Below, in pieces: positions 1 to 6,284 of a stretch of DNA of 33,213 nt; position 1 is the first letter of the stretch; each line of letters begins with the position of its first letter. The position numbers and the translations under genes are program-made. The notes under the pieces were generated by a model. That model saw only the letters and a program-made list of their open reading frames with translations. It ran no database searches and was not told where the DNA came from. The DNA is from Planctomycetales bacterium. GTDB lineage: Bacteria > Planctomycetota > Planctomycetia > Pirellulales > Pirellulaceae. The stretch is taken from positions 1 through 33,213 of the forward strand of contig JAGQPR010000026.1 in the NCBI GenBank assembly GCA_020426625.1, in the 5' to 3' direction.

Positions 1-171
1 CCAAAGCGGTGACAAGTCACCGCACTCCAAAAGTCATCTTATGGAGCGCTCCGACTTGTCGGAGCTTTGGATTTCAAATCACTCTTGTGCAGCTTTCGTC
101 CCCGTTTCTTCGGAGGAGTCTCCTGCAGGAATCCAAAGCGGTGACAAGTCACCGACGTCACCGCACTCCAA
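1..171. repeat. Cluster of three hairpin repeats (REP-like)
   Basis: Three related short palindromic elements lie just past the 3' end of the prenyltransferase gene. Copy 1 (1-31) has arms GCGGTGAC (6-13) and GTCACCGC (16-23) with an AA spacer. Copy 2 (42-71) is in the opposite orientation, with arms GCTCCGAC (48-55) and GTCGGAGC (58-65) and a TT spacer. Copy 3 (132-171) matches copy 1 but has a duplicated right arm. Read in one orientation, copies 1 and 2 share TGGAG on the left and TTTGG on the right, and differ mainly at paired stem positions. Similar palindromes are, to my recollection, common between planctomycete genes. A role in termination or mRNA 3'-end protection for the upstream minus-strand gene is possible. 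No transposase lies nearby. Confidence 0.8.
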
Positions 172-184
172 GAATCTCTAGATC

Positions 185-1222
185 CTACGTCGATCGGAAG
201 CGAATCGCCGTGGACAAGGCGGGGGCCAGCATGAGTACAATCCCCAGGGCGAGCCAGGGTCCTGCCCACATGAGTACGACTCCGGCATCGATTAGGATCA
301 GTGTCAGAATCGCGTGGCGAACGGCTAATTGAACTTTGCGAGCGACCGGTTGCATGACTCCACCCAAGCCGCGATTGAGAACAGTCAGCGCGATCAAAGT
401 GATCAATAGAGGGAAACCGCCTTGGGGCGAAAGCGACCAAGCCGCAGGTGCAGAGCCGTGTTCGTTCATCCACCAGGGAGTCGCGGCGATGGTGGCCAGG
501 CCGACGACTTCGAAGAACATCCCTGCTGCCAGCACGCTCGGCTGGCTCTCGCCCTCTTCAGAACTGGCGTAGACCGTTACGCCTAATATGTAGATACCGA
601 TGCCACTGGCGAAAGCAAACAGTCCAATCGGCCAGTCGAGTGCTCCGTCGGGCGAGTTGACTGCCAACATGGTGCTACCCACCATCAGGATATTCAAACT
701 GCGACAAAGCCCCATCAGCATGGGGCCTAGCGGCGTACTTTTCAAGATCGAATTGTAACTGAGCACGCTGGCCGACAGAGCCCCCGATGCGACGAAGGCG
801 GCGCCCAGCCAAAGTTGATTCGCGACATGAAAAGTGTTGGTTGCAAGGACAAGAATTGGGGCGAAAAGGAGCATGCCCTTGGCAACCTGTCCAGCAATCG
901 CCGGCGAAATTTTTCCCGCCGCCAGCGGCCTCGAGGGGCGGTGTTCCCGATCCTGGTCAATGTCCACTACGTCGTTGAGAATCATGCCAGCCCAGTAGGC
1001 ACAAAGGGAGGCGACCACCGTCGGCAAGAGAGCCGAGAGAGGCATAAAGCCACCGACGGCAACCACGGCCGCCGCCAATGTGTCGGACAGTAGTGTGAAT
1101 GTGTTGGGCAGCCGCACCAATTGAGCCCAGTCGGACAGTTGGCCCCACTCGAGAGTGTCGATCGGTCCCGAGTGATCGCGGTCGTGTTGCCTGGTGGATT
1201 CGGTCAATCGAGGAGCCTCCAT
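185..1222 (-). CDS. UbiA-family prenyltransferase (integral membrane)
   Basis: A 345-residue polytopic membrane protein of the UbiA superfamily, which transfers a prenyl chain from a polyprenyl diphosphate to an acceptor within the membrane. The first Asp-rich motif is clear at residues 83-100: N83-D84-x2-D87-x3-D91 followed by R-P-S-R-P-L, the signature that binds diphosphate through Mg2+. About eight hydrophobic segments follow to the C-terminus. The second Asp-rich motif, expected after the sixth helix, appears as YASSEEGES (residues 218-226) with Ser/Glu in place of Asp. That variation is seen in UbiA relatives of unknown acceptor. The start at 1222 lacks a clear Shine-Dalgarno sequence. 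The gene follows the FGE-fold gene by 47 nt on the same strand and may be cotranscribed. The acceptor cannot be inferred: no quinone, heme or chlorophyll genes are adjacent. Confidence 0.88.
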   Translation of the reverse strand: MEAPRLTESTRQHDRDHSGPIDTLEWGQLSDWAQLVRLPNTFTLLSDTLAAAVVAVGGFMPLSALLPTVVASLCAYWAGMILNDVVDIDQDREHRPSRPLAAGKISPAIAGQVAKGMLLFAPILVLATNTFHVANQLWLGAAFVASGALSASVLSYNSILKSTPLGPMLMGLCRSLNILMVGSTMLAVNSPDGALDWPIGLFAFASGIGIYILGVTVYASSEEGESQPSVLAAGMFFEVVGLATIAATPWWMNEHGSAPAAWSLSPQGGFPLLITLIALTVLNRGLGGVMQPVARKVQLAVRHAILTLILIDAGVVLMWAGPWLALGIVLMLAPALSTAIRFRST

Positions 1223-1269
1223 GCCAAAGCTAACGTGAAAATCGCCAGCGAGCGCGTTGCGTTTTGATG

Positions 1270-2457
1270 CTACTTGATGTTCTTGATGTCTTCGGAAAGC
1301 GTCTGGTCGACCGGCAGTTGGGTACCACGCCCCTCACTCAGACGCATCTCGATGTCGAACGCGATATCTTCATTGTCGACGTCCCAGAATTTCTTGATGG
1401 TGTCTTCGTCCACGGAATCGTAGGACCGAAAAATCCGGAATCCAACTCCGCGAGAAGGATCGTCGGTGAACCACCATGGGCTGAGTGGCACATTGGGGTC
1501 CTGCTCTTTCCACTCGCGATCTGCCGAACCGATCCGCGCAGCCGACCGGAGGGCTTCGGGATCGTCCTGGAAACTGCCACCACGGACCACGCGATTGTCG
1601 GCTTCTTCGGCCCAGTGGATTGACTGCAAAATGGACATTGGCTGTGTTTTTTCAGCCAGGGATCCGTATCCGTCCTCCGTGTAACCATCGATGGCCATTT
1701 CCATGACGTTACCATGCATGTCGTACAGGCCGAAGGCATTGGGTTGCTTTTGCCCAACCAGATGTGGAAGTTCGTCCGCGTTGTCATAGTACCAAGCATA
1801 TTCCTCCAGCTGCGACGGATCGTCGCCGAATCCATATGCTGTGGAGGTGCCAGCGCGACAAGCGTATTCCCATTCTGCTTCGGACGGCAAGCGGTACTGA
1901 TGTCCCGTCAGTTTGCTCAACCACTTGGTGTATTGCTTGGCAGCAAACTGCGTCATGGTCACCGCTGGCAGATTATCGTCCTGGCCGAATTCAAAAGTAA
2001 ATGTCGGATCGTACAATTCAGTTGGAGCGGTGACCGCATCGACCGAATTGTTGTCTGTTAGCTTTCGCAGTCCTTGAGATTCCAAGTCCTTGAACAACTT
2101 GTACATCGACATATAGAGTCGATACTGGCCCCAAGTCGTTTCGTATTTGGCAACCCACATGGGGCCAACTTTCACTTCAACGACAGGTCCTTCATCTTCC
2201 TCGTGTTCTGCTGAATCTTCGCTGCTGCCCATGCGAAATGAGCCGCCGCGGACGGGAATCATCTCAATATCAACTGCGCTTCCCGGCACACGCAGTGTGT
2301 AGGGAATCATATAACCGCCGTCGACGGCCACGAAGGGTTTCGTTGAAGGTTTTTCCGTGGAAAAACCTAGTTCCTTCAGTGGGGATTCAGCTAGAAGGGA
2401 CGCAGCAAAGTTTGCGAAGAAAATTGCTGCCGACAATATACAACACGCCAAACGCAT
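1270..2457 (-). CDS. Secreted FGE-fold (SUMF1/sulfatase-modifying factor) protein, no catalytic Cys pair
   Basis: A 395-residue protein with a signal peptide (residues 1-23, hydrophobic CCILSAAIFFANFAAS, likely cleaved after LLA). It is followed by a formylglycine-generating-enzyme fold from about 64 to 346. Family hallmarks are visible: IPVRGGSFRMGS (67-78), the ETTWGQY segment (106-112), LPSEAEWEYACRAGTS (190-205), NAFGLYDMHGNVMEM (240-254), VVRGGSF (290-296) and GFRIF (339-343). In true FGE the two copper-binding cysteines follow RGGS; here that stretch is FQDDPEALRSAAR, with no Cys. The only mature Cys is C200. It therefore probably does not oxidise sulfatase cysteines and may be a binding or other non-FGE member of the fold. 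GAGG 7 nt upstream supports the start. It sits between the HtrA pair and the prenyltransferase gene. Confidence 0.9.
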   Translation of the reverse strand: MRLACCILSAAIFFANFAASLLAESPLKELGFSTEKPSTKPFVAVDGGYMIPYTLRVPGSAVDIEMIPVRGGSFRMGSSEDSAEHEEDEGPVVEVKVGPMWVAKYETTWGQYRLYMSMYKLFKDLESQGLRKLTDNNSVDAVTAPTELYDPTFTFEFGQDDNLPAVTMTQFAAKQYTKWLSKLTGHQYRLPSEAEWEYACRAGTSTAYGFGDDPSQLEEYAWYYDNADELPHLVGQKQPNAFGLYDMHGNVMEMAIDGYTEDGYGSLAEKTQPMSILQSIHWAEEADNRVVRGGSFQDDPEALRSAARIGSADREWKEQDPNVPLSPWWFTDDPSRGVGFRIFRSYDSVDEDTIKKFWDVDNEDIAFDIEMRLSEGRGTQLPVDQTLSEDIKNIK

Positions 2458-2645
2458 AGGTGAACCTCGAAAAAACGGCGAATCGTTTCGCCTTTGTATT
2501 GCTAGTTGGATTGAGAGCTTGGGGGATTTCTCGTGTCAAAGCTTGCAAGATAGCTTATTCTAATCGAGTACGCTCTGGTGACCATTCCTGCTAGCGGCAA
2601 GTTGCCTAATCCAGTGGTCAGCGTCTACGATCGGCTCGCGATTTT

Positions 2646-2978
2646 CTATTTTGCCAGAGTGAGAGTTAGCCAGATGAGCAGGCAAGATCCGCAGGCGACG
2701 CACAACGACCAGCGCAGCCGCTGCAGCAGTGGCAAGCGAGGGGCTACATCGCGGCGAATTACATAGTGTTCGTCGGGGTCGCTTTGGTCGGTAACGAACT
2801 CGGGAACTCCAGGTGGACGGAGTAGCAGGATCATGGCGATGCCGAACCAAAGTGCTGCAAAAACTGCACCCAGCCACATCACGGGTCGACCGAGCATTTG
2901 GTCCATGCCAATGAGCATGGCAATCAACAGTAGTGCAAAGCCCAATTCCGCCCAAGGCTTCACGTAACGGTTATTCAT
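2646..2978 (-). CDS. Small membrane protein of unknown function
   Basis: A 110-residue protein with three predicted transmembrane helices: about residues 12-26 (ELGFALLLIAMLIGM), 33-53 (MWLGAVFAALWFGIAMILLLR) and 89-108 (LCVACGSCLLIWLTLTLA). Between the second and third helices is a polar loop of roughly 35 residues containing PEFVTDQSDPDEHY. No family is recognised. Its start codon overlaps the stop codon of the HtrA-like gene by 4 nt (ATGA), a translational-coupling arrangement, so it is probably made together with the protease and could be a membrane partner of it. That partnership is inference from gene order only. Confidence 0.72.
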   Translation of the reverse strand: MNNRYVKPWAELGFALLLIAMLIGMDQMLGRPVMWLGAVFAALWFGIAMILLLRPPGVPEFVTDQSDPDEHYVIRRDVAPRLPLLQRLRWSLCVACGSCLLIWLTLTLAK

Positions 2979-4288
2979 CGCAAACGCTTTTTCAAAGGTA
3001 CAGAAAAACTCATCTCAGCATCGTCGCGGATAATCCCTATCTCCACAACAGTACCAGCGCCTGCTTCAGCTATGAAACGCATCAGTTCCGCTTGGCTCAT
3101 GACGGGTTGAGCATCGAAGCTGACGATGATATCTCCAGCTTGAATGCCAGCATCGCGCGCCGGAGAAGGCATTTCACGCGGGATCTCACCCACCAGCACG
3201 CCGGGCAAGACGGTGCCGGACTCATCGTGTCGGTCCGACTCGGGGAGGTCGGCAAGCGCGACGCCAAGCCACCCACGCTCGACCTCCCCATGCTCTACCA
3301 GAGCTTCGGCGATTTTCTGGGCAACACGACTCGGGATTGAAAAACTGATTCCCTGAAACGACTCGCCCAGAATCGCCGAGTTGACACCGACCACCTCGCC
3401 GGACGAGTTGACCAGTGGGCCTCCACTGTTACCGGGATAAAGCACCACGTCGCTCTGCATCAAGTCGCGGTAAGCGATGCCAGCGCCATGAAAACCCTGG
3501 GGGGTTCCCCGAAAATCCACGCGATGCTTGCCGCTGATGATGCCAAACGTAACCGTATGCTGCAATCCGAAGGGGCTGCCAATGGCCCAGACTGGCGATC
3601 CAGTCACGATATGATCGCTACTTCCCCAACTGGTCGCCATCAGTCCAGTGGCTTGAATCTTCAGCACCGCCAGATCAGTACTCGGATCAACGCCGATGAG
3701 ATCTGCAGTCAACTGCCTACCGTCATTCAGGATGACTTCAAATTCGTCCCCTTCGCTGACCACGTGATGATTCGTCATGACATAACCGTCTGCATCGAAG
3801 ATGAAGCCGCTGCCCTGCCCTTCGACTAAAGAAGCGTGTGGCCCAGCGTCGAACCAGTCGCTGACTTGTTCCAGGCCTGGACTGTGCTTCCGCAAGACGT
3901 TGATGTGCACCACCGACGGACCAACCCGTTGGCTTACCAGCTCGGAAACGGTTTCCAGTGAATCGAGAGAGACATTGCTCAGGCGTTGGCCGCTCAACTC
4001 ATATTCGGCTCTCAGCTGCCCCAAGTGCCAGCTGTAGCGCACGCTTTCTACTATCGATGGGACGAGTGTGCGGGCGAACAGCAGCAGAGCCAGCACCATC
4101 ACCAAACTGAAGAACGTTGAAGTAGCAAGATGCAGTGCACCGCCATCTTTGGAGGCCCGCGATCGCGAGCTGGGTTCGGACTTGCTCGTGGTGATCTGTT
4201 CTTGTTCGTCGTCACCCAACGCTTGCCCGCTGCATTGGGGATCGGTTGGATCAACTAAGGAGTCTCGCGATGCTACTTCGTCCATCAC
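2975..4288 (-). CDS. Membrane-anchored HtrA/DegP-like serine protease with one PDZ domain
   Basis: A 437-residue S1C (HtrA/DegP) protease. Residues 1-54 are acidic and polar, residues 55-80 form one transmembrane anchor, and the rest is periplasmic. The trypsin-like domain (about 120-330) shows the triad H175 (in TNHHVV), D205 (in STDLAVLKI) and S288 (in PGNSGGPL), with the AIGSPFGL oxyanion-loop region upstream. A single PDZ domain follows (about 338-432), including GWLGV and AGIQAGDIIVSFDAQPV. One PDZ and an N-terminal anchor match the DegS-like layout more than DegP. Likely role is envelope protein quality control or regulated proteolysis. The gene overlaps the small membrane-protein gene by 4 nt. 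The ATG ATG at the start leaves a one-codon ambiguity. Confidence 0.93.
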   Translation of the reverse strand: MMDEVASRDSLVDPTDPQCSGQALGDDEQEQITTSKSEPSSRSRASKDGGALHLATSTFFSLVMVLALLLFARTLVPSIVESVRYSWHLGQLRAEYELSGQRLSNVSLDSLETVSELVSQRVGPSVVHINVLRKHSPGLEQVSDWFDAGPHASLVEGQGSGFIFDADGYVMTNHHVVSEGDEFEVILNDGRQLTADLIGVDPSTDLAVLKIQATGLMATSWGSSDHIVTGSPVWAIGSPFGLQHTVTFGIISGKHRVDFRGTPQGFHGAGIAYRDLMQSDVVLYPGNSGGPLVNSSGEVVGVNSAILGESFQGISFSIPSRVAQKIAEALVEHGEVERGWLGVALADLPESDRHDESGTVLPGVLVGEIPREMPSPARDAGIQAGDIIVSFDAQPVMSQAELMRFIAEAGAGTVVEIGIIRDDAEMSFSVPLKKRLR

Positions 4289-4907
4289 CTTCTCCCATGC
4301 TCAAGAAGGATGAGATTTCAACAGGGAATATTCTTTGAGTTCTAGACAGCGCGATGAACGCTATGCACCCGAATGCGCGCACCCGACAATCCAGTCCCAA
4401 GCGTTCACGCAGAGGTTTTTCCGCGTAAGTAGCCGCTCTGGCGTTAGCCACGATCGTTCGAGTATCAAAAACTTGACCGTTGGAGCTGAAGAAATGGCGG
4501 GCAGCCCTATTCTACCCCCAGAATACGTCGAGAAGCAAAGATCTAACGCGATTGTGACTCAGGAAAGCAGGGAATTGCCACAGAATTCAGGAAATGGGTG
4601 AAATTCTGACAGTTGGGCAAATACGACCGGTACGGAGATTGCGGTCGGATAGCATCGATTGGCAGCAATCGATCGGCAGTATGAGTAGCTTGCCTGGGCG
4701 ATCCTCGCGAGCGCGAGACGGAACGCGAGGCAAGCGGGCTAGGTATCGGCGGGATTCCGTGGGACTTGGCCATCTTTGCGCCGGGAGGGCAAACGCATAA
4801 AACTAGTCCTCGATTCTGTGTATTGTCGTGAGAGTCTCCACCAAACTGGCTGAACCGCGATTACGCAGCTCCCCCAATCGATTTGCCTAATAAATAAAAC
4901 GAAACTC
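4289..4907. other. Divergent intergenic region, 619 nt, no gene seen
   Basis: This stretch separates the minus-strand HtrA gene from the plus-strand uronate isomerase-like gene, so it should hold divergent promoters. No ORF in it has a plausible protein sequence. Its middle part (4581-4735) contains four consecutive inverted repeats, described separately. I could not assign -35/-10 elements with confidence. Confidence 0.6.
4581..4735. other. Candidate structured RNA: four consecutive stem-loops
   Basis: Four inverted repeats follow each other without overlap. SL0 spans 4581-4608 (CAGAATT / AATTCTG, 14-nt loop). SL1 spans 4624-4647 (CGACCG / CGGTCG, 12-nt loop). SL2 spans 4654-4673 (ATCGATTG / CAATCGAT, perfect 8 bp, GCAG loop). 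SL3 spans 4688-4735 (outer arms GCTTGCCT / AGGCAAGC enclosing an inner hairpin CTCGCG-AG-CGCGAG at 4704-4717). The cluster ends 172 nt before the start of the uronate isomerase-like gene. It could be the 5' leader of that gene, a small RNA, or a DNA-level binding region. No known riboswitch or housekeeping RNA motif was recognised. Strand is not determined. Confidence 0.4.
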
Positions 4908-6185
4908 ATGTCCGATGCACTGTCACAGCGTCTGTTCGACGAATTGAACCAATTGGTTCTTATCGACCCCCACACTCATATCAACCCGCTCAGCCCGGCT
5001 AGCACCTCTTTGGCTGACATCCTGGGCTATCACTATTACACGGAGCTGGCGCATTCGGCGGGCATGCCGCGCGCTCGCATTGAGGAACAAGGTCTTACGC
5101 CAAAAGAGAAGGTGGGGCGGTTGGTCGAGGGGTTAGGCCACATCGACAATACCGTGCAATTCAGTTGGCTTTTGGAAGCGGCTCGCGAGCTGTTTGGTAT
5201 TGACGTTGAACGCATTGATGCATCCAACTGGGAATCCGTGTTTGATGCGGCTCAGGCCAAGTTCGACCAAACTGATTGGGAAGAGCAGGTCTTGCGGTTG
5301 TCTGGTCTAGAGTCAGTGTTCTTGACAAATGACTTCGATGACAGTCTGGCGGGATTCGATACCCAACGTTATGTGCCTTGCCTTCGCACCGACGAGCTCG
5401 TGTTTCATTTCTGGCGAGATCAAGTTCGGCAGCGATTGGAAGCCGCATCGTCCATTTCCATCCATACACTTGGTGATCTGGCCGCTGCGCTAGTCCAACG
5501 TTTTGAACACTTCTGTTCGCGTGGAGCGAGAGCCTGTGCTATCAGTCTACCGCCAAGCTTCTCACCGGTGCAAGTTAGTGAATGTGATGCCGAAGCGGCC
5601 TTGAGCCAGCTAATGTCCTCGAGCGAAGCATCCGCCGATTCACGACAAGTGCTGGGGTACTGGGTGTTCTGGCAACTTGCCCAAAATTGCCAAAGATTTG
5701 GTCTGCCATTTGATTTGATGATCGGCGTCAATCGCGCCGTGTACCCGTCGGGTGTTTTTCAAGGTCAGGATCTCTACGATAGCCGCGTGTCCCTGATTCA
5801 GTACCAGGAATTATTCAATGCATTTCCACAGGTGACCTTTCCCATCTCGGTGCTGGCAAGTGTTACGAATCAGGAATTGGTCAGTTACGCCTGGATTTTT
5901 CCCAACGTCGTTTGCAACGGACACTGGTGGTACAGCAATACACCTTCCTTCATTTCGAAAGATTTGCAAGCTCGCCTAGAGGCGGTGCCCCGGAATAAGA
6001 TTGTCGGCTACTACAGCGACATGTACAAACTGGAATTTGCACTTCCCAAGTTTGCGATGTTCAAGAGGTGTTTGGCTAGCGTGCTGAGCAATCACTTTGT
6101 TCAAGGTATGGGGTGGACGGAAACGCGGGCCATTGAACTTGGCCAGCAGATACTTCGCGGAAACGTCCAGCGGCTTTTCTATTAG
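4908..6185 (+). CDS. Uronate isomerase-like amidohydrolase (UxaC/COG1904 family)
   Basis: A 425-residue protein of the glucuronate/galacturonate isomerase family, which interconverts a uronate and a ketouronate on a metal-dependent TIM barrel. The N-terminal metal motif is visible as D20-P-H22-T-H24. Later family-like features are LTNDFDD, the segment YYSDMYKLEFALPKFAMFKR, which parallels the substrate-binding TDSR region of UxaC, and a C-terminal ILRGNVQRLFY. It is shorter than E. coli UxaC (about 470 residues) and quite divergent, so the substrate may not be a common hexuronate. It starts at the window's long divergent region and is followed 99 nt later by a ThDP decarboxylase gene on the same strand. 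Other uronate-catabolism genes (uxaA, uxaB, kdgK) are not present. Confidence is high for the family and low for the substrate. Confidence 0.8.
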   Translation: MSDALSQRLFDELNQLVLIDPHTHINPLSPASTSLADILGYHYYTELAHSAGMPRARIEEQGLTPKEKVGRLVEGLGHIDNTVQFSWLLEAARELFGIDVERIDASNWESVFDAAQAKFDQTDWEEQVLRLSGLESVFLTNDFDDSLAGFDTQRYVPCLRTDELVFHFWRDQVRQRLEAASSISIHTLGDLAAALVQRFEHFCSRGARACAISLPPSFSPVQVSECDAEAALSQLMSSSEASADSRQVLGYWVFWQLAQNCQRFGLPFDLMIGVNRAVYPSGVFQGQDLYDSRVSLIQYQELFNAFPQVTFPISVLASVTNQELVSYAWIFPNVVCNGHWWYSNTPSFISKDLQARLEAVPRNKIVGYYSDMYKLEFALPKFAMFKRCLASVLSNHFVQGMGWTETRAIELGQQILRGNVQRLFY

Positions 6186-6197
6186 GCTTGCTTGCTG

Positions 6198-6230
6198 ATA
6201 CTCGCCAGTAGAGTATGGCGGATTCCCGCC
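6198..6230 (+). other. Two abutting hairpins between two plus-strand genes
   Basis: ATACTC / GAGTAT with a 7-nt loop (6198-6216) is followed at once by GGCGG / CCGCC with a 4-nt loop (6217-6230). They begin 13 nt after the uronate isomerase-like stop codon. No T-run follows, so they are either a factor-independent-like terminator without a U tract or an mRNA-processing or stability element between the genes. Confidence 0.45.
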
Positions 6231-6270
6231 GGTGGATTGGCTTTCTGTTCTAGACCGCTATGATTGGAAC

Positions 6271-6276
6271 AGGAGG
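6271..6276 (+). promoter_or_regulatory. Ribosome binding site fixing the decarboxylase start
   Basis: AGGAGG lies 8 nt before the ATG at 6285. This favours 6285 over the in-frame TTG at 6264, which would add seven residues and would place the binding site inside the coding sequence. Confidence 0.8.
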
Positions 6277-6284
6277 ATCCACAG

